This document shows, piece after piece, positions 1 through 8,943 of a stretch of DNA of 11,900 bases. Numbering within the stretch: position 1 is the stretch's first letter; each line of letters opens with the position of its first letter. The stretch spans positions 1 to 11,900 of the forward strand of contig JAXHVB010000010.1 in NCBI GenBank assembly GCA_034189125.1, given 5' to 3'. The position numbers were made by a program, and so were the translations under genes. The notes below the pieces were generated by a model that did no database searches, was not told the origin of the DNA, and saw only the letters and a program-made list of their open reading frames with translations. Origin of the DNA: UBA5862 sp002408105. GTDB lineage: Bacteria; Pseudomonadota; Gammaproteobacteria; Pseudomonadales; UBA5862.

Positions 1-358
1 GCTTTCGGTCGCGACCTCTGTGTACCGGGACAGGGCACCCTGTCTGTTCGACCGGATTGCGATCGACCCCGCGTGCCCCGGTCGCCATTCGCCCGCCGGC
101 ATGGGTCAGGCCTCTGTTTTGGGATCCGCCCTTGCCACCCTGAACGCAGACGGGCACGACTGGGTCCGAGGCGCACAGGCAGAGCTCGAATTGGGCGGGC
201 CCTGCGGGCTTTCGGTCGTCGATGGCCTGTTGGTTGCGCGCTACCTCGGGCACCGAACAGGCGAAGCCAAGGCGTTTTTCGAGCGCCTGTGGGCCCACTG
301 GAGGCGCGTCGAGTGCGGCGGAATGGCCCCAACCCCACCCAGAGGCTGGGCTTGCTGA
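1..358 (+). CDS. ureD: Urease accessory protein UreD, C-terminal part (5' end outside window)
   Basis: The reading frame is open from base 2 to a TGA at 356-358, giving about 118 C-terminal residues. UreD (UreH in some species) is the scaffold that binds the urease apoprotein and, with UreF and UreG, delivers nickel to the active site in the cytoplasm. The visible part reads as a UreD C-terminus: a beta-rich stretch ending in DRI, a central GHDWVRG region, then VVDGLLVARYLG, the helix AKAFFERLWAHWR and the terminal PPRGWAC, which corresponds to the usual PPRIWAT-like ending. A GTG at position 20 is in frame but lies inside the protein, so it is not taken as the start. Gene order (ureD directly before ureA) supports the call. 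The true start and promoter are outside the window. Confidence 0.88.
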   Translation, partial: LSVATSVYRDRAPCLFDRIAIDPACPGRHSPAGMGQASVLGSALATLNADGHDWVRGAQAELELGGPCGLSVVDGLLVARYLGHRTGEAKAFFERLWAHWRRVECGGMAPTPPRGWAC

Positions 359-439
359 ACTCCACGCAATGCGATTCACTTCCGGGCGAATGCCACCCAT
401 GAACCGCTCCACCACCGGTCGAAGCATACGAGCCTTACG

Positions 440-742
440 ATGGAACTGACCCCCAGAGAGAAAGATAAACTGCTGCTGTTCACCGCAGCCTTGCTGGCCG
501 AGCGGCGCAAGAACCGAGGCCTGCGCCTCAACCACCCGGAAGCCATCGCGTTCATTTCTGCCGCCATCCTCGAAGGGGCCCGGGACGGGCGCAGCGTGGC
601 GGATTTGATGGCCTATGGGCGCACCCTGCTGACCCGCGAAGAGGTGATGGAAGGCATCCCTGAAATGATCGAGGAAGTCCAGGTGGAAGCCACCTTTCCC
701 GACGGCACCAAGCTGGTTACGGTGCACCACCCCATCCCCTGA
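440..742 (+). CDS. ureA: Urease gamma subunit UreA
   Basis: This 100-residue protein is the small gamma subunit of urease, the cytoplasmic nickel enzyme that hydrolyses urea to ammonia and carbamate. Length and sequence match the bacterial three-subunit type: the start MELTPREKDKLL, the helical core NHPEAIAFISAAILEGARDG, and the C-terminal pair of strands containing TFPDGTKLVTVHHPI. No catalytic residue is in this subunit; it builds the (alpha-beta-gamma)3 trimer. The ATG at 440 gives the normal family N-terminus. No clear Shine-Dalgarno site precedes it. The 81 bases between ureD and ureA (359-439) show no recognisable promoter or terminator, so the gene is probably co-transcribed with ureD. 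Confidence 0.97.
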   Translation: MELTPREKDKLLLFTAALLAERRKNRGLRLNHPEAIAFISAAILEGARDGRSVADLMAYGRTLLTREEVMEGIPEMIEEVQVEATFPDGTKLVTVHHPIP

Positions 743-773
743 GCTGGCGCCATACCCGCCAAAGGAGCGATTG

Positions 774-1089
774 ATGATTCCAGGTGCGATCGACGCCCAA
801 CCGGGCGAGATTGAGCTCAACGTGGGACGTCCCACCAGGTCCCTGACCGTCGCCAACAGCGGCGACCGACCCATCCAGGTCGGGTCCCACTACCATTTTT
901 TCGAGACCAATCCGGCGCTGCACTTCGATCGAGCGGTTGCCCGAGGCCATCGCCTGAACATTCCGGCTGGCACCGCGGTGCGCTTCGAGCCCGGCCAGGA
1001 GCGGGTGGTGGAGCTGGTCGAACTCACCGGAAACCGGCGGGTGTTCGGCTTCCGAGGCGCCGTCATGGGCCCACTGGAGGGCGATTGCG

Positions 1090-1103
<14 letters not shown>
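774..1103 (+). CDS. ureB: Urease beta subunit UreB
   Basis: This 109-residue protein is the beta subunit of urease, a beta-rich structural subunit. The start MIPGAIDAQPGEIELN and the central block GSHYHFFETNPALHFDR, followed by AGTAVRFEPGQ, are diagnostic of UreB. The ATG at 774 is chosen over the in-frame TTG at 771 because MIPG is the conserved family start and the site AAAGGAG at 761-767 sits 6 bases in front of it. The stop TGA at 1101-1103 lies inside the ureC coding region, so ureB and ureC overlap by 14 bases and are probably translationally coupled. The protein is complete and normal in length. Confidence 0.97.
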
Positions 1104-2793
<1,690 letters not shown>

Positions 2794-2801
2794 GTCCCGC
2801 G

Positions 2802-3257
2802 GTGTCGCTTCTGCATCTCGACATCCGCCCCGGCGCGGACGCAGCGCCTCCAGCGGGAAGCCACCCCAGCCTGACGCTGCCGTACGAGCTCCGCCAACGG
2901 GGTCGACTGCGCACACACCTGGACGACGGCACGCCCGCGGGGCTGTTCCTGGCACGTGGCAACCCGCTGCGCGGCGGCGAATGGCTCACCAACCAGCGGG
3001 GCGACTGGGTCCAGGTGTTGGCGGCCCGGGAAGCGGTCTCAACCGCCCTGAGCTCCGATCCCCACACCCTGGTCCGCGCCGCCTACCACCTCGGCAACCG
3101 CCATGTGCCGGTGGAGGTCGGCGATGCCTGGCTGCGCTATCTGACCGACCATGTACTGGACGCCATGCTGGCCCAACTTGGCCTGCTTGTTCGGCATGAA
3201 ACCGCTCCCTTCGAACCCGAATCAGGCGCCTACAGCCCCCACGCCCATGGCCACTGA
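2802..3257 (+). CDS. ureE: Urease nickel metallochaperone UreE
   Basis: This 151-residue protein is UreE, which carries Ni to the UreG/UreF/UreD activation complex. The first half (LPYELRQRGRLRTHLDDGTPAG, then LARGNPLRGGEWL) is the UreE N-terminal domain. The second half carries the metal-binding domain motif AAYHLGNRHVPVEV, with the conserved interface histidine in YHLGNRH. The C-terminal tail is short, ending in HAHGH, unlike the long poly-His tail of Klebsiella, so it probably has little nickel storage capacity. The start is taken as GTG at 2802 (reading V/M-SLLHLDIRPG); upstream in-frame codons lie inside ureC, and no good ATG is present. The Shine-Dalgarno site is poor, so translation probably depends on coupling with ureC, 8 bases upstream. 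Confidence 0.93.
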   Translation: MSLLHLDIRPGADAAPPAGSHPSLTLPYELRQRGRLRTHLDDGTPAGLFLARGNPLRGGEWLTNQRGDWVQVLAAREAVSTALSSDPHTLVRAAYHLGNRHVPVEVGDAWLRYLTDHVLDAMLAQLGLLVRHETAPFEPESGAYSPHAHGH

Positions 3258-3933
3258 CATCGAACTGCACCGGCTGCTGCACCTGGCCAGCGCCACCCTT
3301 CCCACAGGTGCCTTCGCTTATTCGCAAGGCCTGGAAACGGCAGTGGAAGCGCGCTGGATTCAAAACCGGGAACAGACAGAGGGCTGGCTTGAGACTGTCC
3401 TACACACCAGCCTAAAGCACCAGGAGTTGCCGCTGCTGCACCGCGCCATGCAGGCGCTGGCCCAAGGAGACGCGACGGGCCTGCGCCACCTCAACCAGGA
3501 AGCCATCGCTTGGCGTGACACCGCGGAGTTGCGCGCCGAGGAGCGCCAGCTCGGGCGGGCCCTGCAGCGCATGCTTGAAGTCCTGCACCCGGGCCGTTCG
3601 CCCGATTGGTTCGAGGCCGCCGCAAGTGCCGAAGGCGTTTCCTACCTGGCCGGCTACGCTTGCCTGGCCCGACTGCAGGGGCTGGATGCGACCACCACGG
3701 CCACCGCCTACGCCTGGAGCTGGCTCGAAAACCAGGTTGCTGCGGCGATCAAATTGGTGCCCCTCGGCCAGTCCGAGGCCCACCAGGCATTGGCCAGTGT
3801 CGCCGCAGCCTTGCCGGCTGTCGTCGCTGCGGCCGCGCGCGTCGCGATGACCGCCATCGGCCACACCCTGCCTGGCTTGTCGCTGGCCAGTGCGCAACAC
3901 GAAACCCAGTACAGTCGCCTCTTCCGCTCGTAG
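3247..3933 (+). CDS. ureF: Urease accessory protein UreF
   Basis: This 228-residue all-helical protein is UreF, the partner of UreD that regulates UreG GTPase activity during nickel insertion. The hallmark N-terminal motif LPTGAFAYSQGLETAVE is present at about residues 18-34, followed by helices, a conserved SYLAGYACLARLQG region, and a C-terminal SAQHETQYSRLFRS. That ending is the conserved tail that contacts UreD and UreG. The ATG at 3247 is preferred because it gives MATDIELHRLLHLAS, the normal family start. In-frame upstream ATGs (3151, 3199) would add unrelated residues translated from inside ureE. It overlaps the ureE stop by 11 bases and has no Shine-Dalgarno site of its own, suggesting coupled translation. 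Confidence 0.95.
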   Translation: MATDIELHRLLHLASATLPTGAFAYSQGLETAVEARWIQNREQTEGWLETVLHTSLKHQELPLLHRAMQALAQGDATGLRHLNQEAIAWRDTAELRAEERQLGRALQRMLEVLHPGRSPDWFEAAASAEGVSYLAGYACLARLQGLDATTTATAYAWSWLENQVAAAIKLVPLGQSEAHQALASVAAALPAVVAAAARVAMTAIGHTLPGLSLASAQHETQYSRLFRS

Positions 3934-3978
3934 TGCGGCCACTGGAAGTTCCGGTTCTTGACACCAAGGAGACACGCC

Positions 3979-4605
3979 ATGCCAACCAATCCGGCCAACT
4001 CACCCTTGCGGGTCGGCGTGGGGGGGCCCGTCGGTTCAGGCAAGACCGCGCTTTTGGCACGCATGTGCCAGGCACTGCGTGACACCCACGAAATCGCCGT
4101 AGTCACCAACGACATCTACACCCGAGAGGATGCCCAGTTCCTAACCCGCAACCAGGCCTTGCCCGAGGACCGCATCCTTGGCGTCGAAACCGGCGGCTGC
4201 CCTCACACTGCCATCCGGGAAGACGCCTCGATGAACCTTCAGGCCGTGGAAACGCTGCAATCCAGATTTCCTCAGCTGGAGGTGGTGTTCATCGAAAGCG
4301 GTGGCGACAACCTAAGCGCCACCTTCAGCCCCGAACTGTCTGACCTCACACTGTACGTGATTGACGTGTCTGCCGGAGACAAGATCCCACGCAAAGGCGG
4401 GCCGGGCATCACCCGCTCCGATCTGCTCATTATCAATAAAATTGACCTGGCTCCACACGTTGGGGCAGACCTCAATGTGATGCAGCGCGATGCCCAGCGC
4501 ATGCGCGGTGCGCGCCCCTTCGTCTTCACCAACCTAAAAACTGGCGAAGGCCTTGGGGACGTTGTCCATTTTGTACTCGAGGCCGGCATGGTGGCAGGCC
4601 GGTGA
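3979..4605 (+). CDS. ureG: Urease accessory GTPase UreG
   Basis: This 208-residue SIMIBI-class GTPase supplies energy and nickel for urease activation. Motifs in order: P-loop GPVGSGKT at about 16-23; the nickel-binding CPH motif (C74-P75-H76) in ETGGCPHTAIRED; the ESGGDNLSATFSPELSD block; switch region GDKIPRKGGPG; and NKIDLAPHVG for guanine recognition. All are intact, and length is typical. The ATG at 3979 is chosen because AAGGAG lies at 3966-3971, 7 bases upstream; the TTG at 3958 would add seven atypical residues. It lies 45 bases after ureF and is the last gene of the urease operon here. No U-rich intrinsic terminator follows it. Confidence 0.98.
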   Translation: MPTNPANSPLRVGVGGPVGSGKTALLARMCQALRDTHEIAVVTNDIYTREDAQFLTRNQALPEDRILGVETGGCPHTAIREDASMNLQAVETLQSRFPQLEVVFIESGGDNLSATFSPELSDLTLYVIDVSAGDKIPRKGGPGITRSDLLIINKIDLAPHVGADLNVMQRDAQRMRGARPFVFTNLKTGEGLGDVVHFVLEAGMVAGR

Positions 4606-4631
4606 GCGAACGCACGGCTTTGAAGCACGCG

Positions 4632-4648
4632 CGCACCCTAAGAGGGCA
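4632..4648 (+). promoter_or_regulatory. Probable NtrC-binding dyad upstream of the guanidine operon
   Basis: CGCACCCTAAGAGGGCA agrees with the enteric NtrC consensus TGCACY-N5-RGTGCA at all but two defined positions (1 and 14). Its centre is about 111 bases upstream of the start expected from the sigma54 promoter at 4725-4740, a normal distance for an activator of sigma54 polymerase. Further right half-sites (GGTGC) occur at 4670-4674 and 4697-4701. The inverted pair GCACCCTAA (4633-4641) and TTAGGGGTGC (4665-4674) could also fold as a hairpin in ureG read-through RNA, but no U-run follows it. The call is by consensus matching only. Confidence 0.55.
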
Positions 4649-4724
4649 TTCAGCCTGTACGCTGTTAGGGGTGCCCGCGTGGCGCTGGGCGCATGCGGTG
4701 CCTCACCAGCGACGCCTCCGCGCC

Positions 4725-4740
4725 TGGCGCAGGTCTTGCT
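4725..4740 (+). promoter_or_regulatory. Sigma54 (-24/-12) promoter of the guanidine operon
   Basis: TGGCGCAGGTCTTGCT matches TGGCACG-N4-TTGCW except at two positions, and the invariant GG and GC are exactly 10 bases apart. Transcription would start near 4751, so the RNA would contain the complete riboswitch that begins near 4797. RpoN promoters need an activator, which for nitrogen scavenging is usually NtrC. Confidence 0.72.
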
Positions 4741-4796
4741 AGGGTCAAACCAATGCAGAGCGGTTGGGCATCGCCCCCCGCAGCAGGCAATGGACA

Positions 4797-4913
4797 ACTA
4801 GGGTTCCGGTTCCGCTCGCAGCGGCAGATAAGCCGCTTCAGCTGAACGCCTGGTCCGAGGGTTGTCGGCCTTCCTACCCGAAGGCTACACGGCGGGACAA
4901 AAGCCCGGGAGAG
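4797..4913 (+). ncRNA. Guanidine-I (ykkC) riboswitch aptamer
   Basis: The conserved ykkC segments appear in the right order: ACTAGGGTTCCGG (4798-4810), TGGTCCGAGG (4851-4860) and ACACGGCGGGACAAAAGCCC plus GGGAGA (4888-4912). Between them are plausible hairpins: AGCGGC/GCCGCT (4820-4825 with 4832-4837), GCCTTC/GAAGGC (4868-4873 with 4880-4885), and the terminal CGGG/CCCG stem (4893-4896 with 4904-4907). This class binds free guanidinium and switches on export, transport or breakdown genes. It lies 68 bases before the ATG of the ABC binding protein, identifying the downstream operon as guanidine-responsive. The match to the family is very strong. Confidence 0.95.
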
Positions 4914-4930
4914 CCAGACCTGGCCTCTCT
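4908..4930 (+). promoter_or_regulatory. Candidate riboswitch expression-platform hairpin
   Basis: GAGAGCCA (4909-4916) can pair with TGG-C-CTCTC (4921-4929), leaving a single bulged C and a GACC loop; a G-U pair can extend the stem to 4908/4930. The 5' arm uses the conserved aptamer bases GGGAGA, so this fold and the ligand-bound aptamer exclude each other. No U-tract follows. The ribosome site AGGAG of the first gene is at 4970-4974. The switch may therefore act on translation or Rho access rather than by an intrinsic terminator; this is inference from pairing alone. Confidence 0.4.
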
Positions 4931-4980
4931 GCGCCCGCACGCCAACCCTCGAGAAGACCAACCTTTGATAGGAGTCCCAC

Positions 4981-6105
4981 ATGCCCGCACCCTCTGCGCA
5001 CCGCAAAACCCCGCCCCACAGTCCAACAACCGGTCTTCAAGCGCTGGCCCTGCACCTGCGCAGCTGGACGTGCTGTGCCCTGGTCGGCCTGCTCATGGCC
5101 AGCGCACCGTCGATAGCGGAACCCAAGTTCCGGCTGGCCTGGTCCATCTATGTGGGATGGATGCCGTGGGACTATGCCGCCGCCAGCGGAATCGTCGACA
5201 AGTGGGCCAAGCGCTACGGCATCGACATCGAAGTGGTTCAGATCAACGACTACATCGAATCCATCAACCAGTTCACCGCCGGTGCCTTTGATGCCTGCAC
5301 CATGACCAACATGGACATGCTCACCATTCCCGCAGCCGGCGGAGTCGACTCAACCGCCCTGCTGGTCGGTGACTTTTCCAACGGCAACGACGGACTGGCG
5401 ATGAAGGGCGCCAACTCGCTCAGCGATGTGCGCGGTCAAGACGTGTACCTGGTCGAGTTGTCGGTATCGCATTACCTGTTGGCCCGAGCGCTGGATTCAA
5501 TCGGCCTTTCCGAGCGCGACGTGCAGGTCGTCAACACCTCCGACGCGGACATCGTCAGCGCGTTTGCAACCAAGCCCGTGCGCGCGGTCGTGACCTGGAA
5601 CCCTCAACTCAGTGCGGTCTCTTCCATGCCCGGAGCCAAGGTGCTGTTCGACTCCGGCGATATCCCGGGTGAGATCATCGACCTCACCGCAGTCAACACC
5701 GACACCCTCAAGCGCCATCCGGAACTCGGCAAGGCACTGGCAGGCGCCTGGTTTGAAACCATGGCCATCATGAGCGCCGACACCCCCGAAGGTATTGCTG
5801 CACGCACCCACATGGCGGAAGCTTCGGGAACGGACCTGGATGGTTACCTGCAACAGCTCGGTTCGACCCGCATGTTCTACGACCCAGCAGAGGCTGCGAG
5901 TTTTGTGCGCAGCCCGGAGTTGATGCACACCATGGAGCTGGTGCGGGGGTTCTCGTTTGACCATGGCCTGCTCACCGAAGGCGCTTCATCACCAGATGTG
6001 ATCGGCATTGCCCTGCCCAACGACAAGGTGCTGGGCAAGCGTTCCAACGTGAAAATGCGGTTCACCACTGAATTCATGGACCTCGCTGCCGAAGGCACGC
6101 TCTAG
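4981..6105 (+). CDS. ABC transporter periplasmic substrate-binding protein, probably for guanidine
   Basis: This 374-residue protein resembles the NitT/TauT (NrtA/SsuA/ThiY-like) solute-binding family. The first 46 residues look like a signal peptide: a long basic and polar n-region, a hydrophobic segment around 30-42 (CCALVGLLMA) and a likely cut after SIA (A46). The mature part begins with a first strand, LAWSIYVGW, followed by MPWDYAAASGIVDKWAKRYG. It continues with typical family blocks such as FDACTMTNMDML, SVSHYLLARALDSIGL and RAVVTWNPQLS. AGGAG at 4970-4974 lies 6 bases before the ATG. It is the first gene behind the guanidine-I riboswitch and is followed by its permease and ATPase. 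In databases such proteins are often named nitrate/sulfonate/taurine or urea binding proteins; guanidine as the ligand is inferred from the riboswitch and from gdmH. Confidence 0.85.
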   Translation: MPAPSAHRKTPPHSPTTGLQALALHLRSWTCCALVGLLMASAPSIAEPKFRLAWSIYVGWMPWDYAAASGIVDKWAKRYGIDIEVVQINDYIESINQFTAGAFDACTMTNMDMLTIPAAGGVDSTALLVGDFSNGNDGLAMKGANSLSDVRGQDVYLVELSVSHYLLARALDSIGLSERDVQVVNTSDADIVSAFATKPVRAVVTWNPQLSAVSSMPGAKVLFDSGDIPGEIIDLTAVNTDTLKRHPELGKALAGAWFETMAIMSADTPEGIAARTHMAEASGTDLDGYLQQLGSTRMFYDPAEAASFVRSPELMHTMELVRGFSFDHGLLTEGASSPDVIGIALPNDKVLGKRSNVKMRFTTEFMDLAAEGTL

Positions 6106-6114
6106 CCCAGCCCC

Positions 6115-6933
6115 ATGGCACGCTGGATCAACCGCCACCCGAGTTCGGCTGGCCGCTGGACACTGGCCGCACTGCCATTTGTGCTCGTACTCGTTGTGTA
6201 CGGGGTGGGCTCCTCCGCGCGCCAGGCGAGCAATCCCGACGACAAACTGCTGCCCTCGGGCGCGCAACTGGTGGCCAGCGTGCAGCGCCTGGCATTCGAA
6301 CCCAGCCGGCGAACAGGCGAACTGGTGCTCTGGAAAGACACTGCGACCAGCATGCGGTTGCTGTTGTTTGGGCTGCTGGCGAGCTTTGTTGTGGCCTTGG
6401 CACTGGGCATTGTCCTTGGGACCCTTCCCTACGCGAGCGCTTTCGGCGGAGCCTTCCTGACAGCGCTGGCCATGGTGCCTCCGCTGGCGTTGCTGCCCAT
6501 TCTGTTCATCCTGTTCGGGTTGGGAGACCTGTCCAAGGTGCTGCTGATCGCCATCGGCATCACGCCGGCCATGGCGCGTGACCTCAGCCAATACGTCGCC
6601 CGGCTGCCACGGGAACAATTGGTCAAGGCACAAACACTCGGTGCCTCCACCACACAGATTGTAATGCGGGTGGTGCTCCCTCAAGCACTGCCCCGCGCCA
6701 TCGAAAACCTGCGCCTCGCCCTGGGGGCCGCCTGGCTGTTTCTCATTGCTGCCGAGGCGATCGCGGCAACCGACGGACTGGGCTACAGAATTTTTCTGGT
6801 GCGCAGGTACCTCGCCATGGACGTGATCCTGCCTTATGTGCTGTGGATTACCGCGCTCGCGTTTCTGCTCGATTCCGCACTGAAGTGGCTAAGCCATTGG
6901 CTGTTTCCTTGGCACCGGGTGGCCTACACATGA
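6115..6933 (+). CDS. ABC transporter inner-membrane permease, probably for guanidine
   Basis: This 272-residue hydrophobic protein belongs to the binding-protein-dependent permease family (SsuC/TauC/NrtB-like). A first membrane segment lies at about 15-33 (PFVLVLVVYGVG), followed by a periplasmic stretch and a core of further segments: about 82-103, 112-135, 141-153, 201-219 and 236-253. The cytoplasmic coupling loop that contacts the ATPase is recognisable at about 171-189 (KAQTLGASTTQIVMRVVLP), with the conserved G about where expected and LP at its end. The ATG at 6115 is 9 bases after the stop of the binding protein; no clear Shine-Dalgarno site is visible. Its stop overlaps the next start as ATGA, so permease and ATPase are likely coupled in translation. 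Confidence 0.9.
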   Translation: MARWINRHPSSAGRWTLAALPFVLVLVVYGVGSSARQASNPDDKLLPSGAQLVASVQRLAFEPSRRTGELVLWKDTATSMRLLLFGLLASFVVALALGIVLGTLPYASAFGGAFLTALAMVPPLALLPILFILFGLGDLSKVLLIAIGITPAMARDLSQYVARLPREQLVKAQTLGASTTQIVMRVVLPQALPRAIENLRLALGAAWLFLIAAEAIAATDGLGYRIFLVRRYLAMDVILPYVLWITALAFLLDSALKWLSHWLFPWHRVAYT

Positions 6934-7745
6934 GTCAGATCGAAGCACGCAACATCTGGCAGGTCTATCAGAGTCAGATCGTGCTGGAGGGGCTCAACGT
7001 CGACATTGAAGCCGGTGAGTTCTGCACCCTGGTCGGGGCTTCAGGCTGCGGGAAAAGCACCTTCCTGCGACTCCTGCTTGGCCAGGAGTCGCCCTCTAAG
7101 GGCAGCCTGACCTTCGAGGGTGCACCCCTGCCCACGGAGCCTGATGTCGACCGGGGCGTGGTGTTTCAGCGCTATTCGGTGTTTCCGCACTTGCGCGTGA
7201 TTGACAACGTCCTGCTAGGACTGGAGCTCCGCACACGAAATCCCATTGGGCGACTGTTTGGAGTTCGCAAGCGGCTGGCCATTGAAACTGCCGAGCAGAT
7301 GCTCGACAACGTCGGGCTGCTCAGCCACCGAGATAAGTACCCTGCCCAGCTCTCGGGAGGCATGCAACAGCGCCTGGCGCTTGCCCAGGCGCTCTCCGTG
7401 CGCCCACGCGTGTTGCTGCTGGACGAACCCTTCGGTGCCTTGGACCCTGGCATGCGAGCCGACATGCACGCGCTGCTGGTGCGCATCTGGCGCGAGCACG
7501 GAATGACCGTGGTGATGGTCACTCACGACCTCAAGGAAGGCTTTACCCTGGGATCCCGACTTTTGGTGTTCGACAAGACCCGGCACGATCCGCAGGCACC
7601 GGAACGCTACGGCGCCGCAATCACCTATGACATTCCACTGAACAAACGCGAAACGGAATCCTGCGCGCTGACTGGCTTGGCCATCACCAGCACATTGGCG
7701 CCGGAGCGGGCGCCGAGTTCCACCACCCACACTGCCATCAGGTAA
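6930..7745 (+). CDS. ABC transporter ATP-binding protein, probably for guanidine
   Basis: This 271-residue ATPase is of the NitT/TauT (SsuB/TauB/NrtD-like) type. In order it shows Walker A GASGCGKST (residues 36-44), a Q-loop in VVFQRYSVFPHL, the signature LSGGMQQR, Walker B VLLLDEPFGALD and the switch histidine in VMVTHDLKEG. All are intact. The ATG at 6930 is chosen because it overlaps the permease stop (ATGA) and gives the standard MSQIEARNIWQVY start; earlier in-frame codons lie inside the permease gene. A C-terminal region of about 60 residues follows the H-loop and strand LLVFDKTRHDP. It carries YGAAITYDIPLNK and ends in a Ser/Thr/Pro-rich tail of no known function. Confidence 0.94.
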   Translation: MSQIEARNIWQVYQSQIVLEGLNVDIEAGEFCTLVGASGCGKSTFLRLLLGQESPSKGSLTFEGAPLPTEPDVDRGVVFQRYSVFPHLRVIDNVLLGLELRTRNPIGRLFGVRKRLAIETAEQMLDNVGLLSHRDKYPAQLSGGMQQRLALAQALSVRPRVLLLDEPFGALDPGMRADMHALLVRIWREHGMTVVMVTHDLKEGFTLGSRLLVFDKTRHDPQAPERYGAAITYDIPLNKRETESCALTGLAITSTLAPERAPSSTTHTAIR

Positions 7746-7749
7746 CCCC

Positions 7750-8943
7750 ATGCGTGATCTAATCGGTCCCCACCACTTCAACCTGTCGATCGGCCCAAGC
7801 GGTCGACGCCTCCACCACCATGACTTCTTTGACCGCACCGAGCTGGTGGGCTGGAAGGCGATGCACAAAGAGGCGCAACTCGGCACCAGCAACTGGGAAC
7901 GCGAGCAGGCGCGGGGCATCGAGCAGGGCCTGCCAGGCGCAGACAGCATCAATGATCGAAGCATCCCCACCTTTGCCCGGGGAGAGTTGCCGCATTTTGC
8001 GGGAATCAATACCTTCATGAAGGCGCCCTACTGCGAAGACATCCACCATGTTGGCGACTACGACGTCTGCGTGTTCGGCGTGCCTTTCGATGGTGGAACC
8101 ACCTACAGGCCCGGTACCCGGTTCGGACCTCAGGGGATCCGCCGAATTTCCGCCCTCTATACGCCCTACAACTACGAACTCGGTGTGGACCTGCGCGAGC
8201 AAATGACCCTGTGCGACGGCGGTGACGTGTTCACCATCCCCGCCAACCTGGAAAAATCCTTCGACCAGATCTCCAACGCCATGGCGCATGTGTTTCGCAG
8301 CGGAGCCCTGCCCATTGTACTGGGGGGAGACCACTCCATCGGTTACCCCACGCTGCGGGGCATCGCGAGCCAGACCGATGCCAACATTGGTGTGATTCAT
8401 TTCGACCGCCACGCTGACATCCAGGAGAAAGACCTGGATGAGCGCATGCACACCACACCTTTTTTTCACGCCACCAATCTACCCAACCTGCGAGCGAAAA
8501 ACCTGGTACAGGTCGGCATCGGGGGTTGGCAGGTCCCGCGCGAGGCGGTGGCAGTCGCGCGTGAGCGCGAAACCACCATCATATCGATGCACGACGTGGA
8601 ACGGCTGGGGCTTGAGAAGGTCGCAGAAATCGCCCTTGAACGTGCCTGGGACGGCTGCGATGCGGTCTATCTGAGTTTCGACATCGATTGCGTGGATGCC
8701 GGGTTCGTTCCCGGGACCGGCTGGCCCGAGCCTGGTGGATTTTTGCCGCGGGAGATTCTCCATTTACTTGGCCTGGTGGCACGCGAGGGCATTTGCGGTA
8801 TGGAAGTGGTCGAGGTATCGCCGCCCTATGACGTGTCTGACATCACTTCGTTGATGGCACTTCGCGCCATTGTCGATGTACTCGGCACCCTCGTTGCCTT
8901 TGGTAAACTGGGGGCCCACAAGCACATCATTCGTGAACCATGA
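7750..8943 (+). CDS. gdmH: Ni-dependent guanidine hydrolase (arginase/agmatinase superfamily)
   Basis: This 397-residue ureohydrolase probably converts guanidine plus water to urea and ammonia. The binuclear metal site is complete: H195 (GGDHS), D219, H221 and D223 (HFDRHAD), D311 and D313 (SFDID). Typical agmatinases have about 300 residues; here an extension of about 100 residues precedes the core, which starts near YDVCVFGVPFDGG (104-116). The post-metal loop reads PGTGWPEPGG, with a tryptophan (W325) where most arginases and agmatinases have threonine, and so resembles the guanidine hydrolase branch. The guanidine-I riboswitch, transporter, nickel permease and urease in the neighbourhood all fit this substrate. 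Agmatinase or guanidinobutyrase activity is the main alternative. The ATG at 7750 lies 4 bases after the ATPase stop. Enzyme identity rests on family plus context. Confidence 0.85.
   Translation: MRDLIGPHHFNLSIGPSGRRLHHHDFFDRTELVGWKAMHKEAQLGTSNWEREQARGIEQGLPGADSINDRSIPTFARGELPHFAGINTFMKAPYCEDIHHVGDYDVCVFGVPFDGGTTYRPGTRFGPQGIRRISALYTPYNYELGVDLREQMTLCDGGDVFTIPANLEKSFDQISNAMAHVFRSGALPIVLGGDHSIGYPTLRGIASQTDANIGVIHFDRHADIQEKDLDERMHTTPFFHATNLPNLRAKNLVQVGIGGWQVPREAVAVARERETTIISMHDVERLGLEKVAEIALERAWDGCDAVYLSFDIDCVDAGFVPGTGWPEPGGFLPREILHLLGLVAREGICGMEVVEVSPPYDVSDITSLMALRAIVDVLGTLVAFGKLGAHKHIIREP

Noticed and set aside
3958..3963. TTGACA as a -35 box ahead of ureG
   Set aside because: The ureG start is only 21 bases on, leaving no room for a -10 box and a leader; no -10-like sequence is present.
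4553..4801. 82-codon + strand open frame between ureG and the riboswitch
   Set aside because: It starts inside ureG, lacks a ribosome site, and covers the NtrC-like site, sigma54 promoter and transcription start.
4894..4978. GGGAC in the aptamer pairing with GTCCC just after the ribosome site of the 4981 gene
   Set aside because: Five pairs over a distance of about 75 bases are expected by chance in GC-rich DNA.
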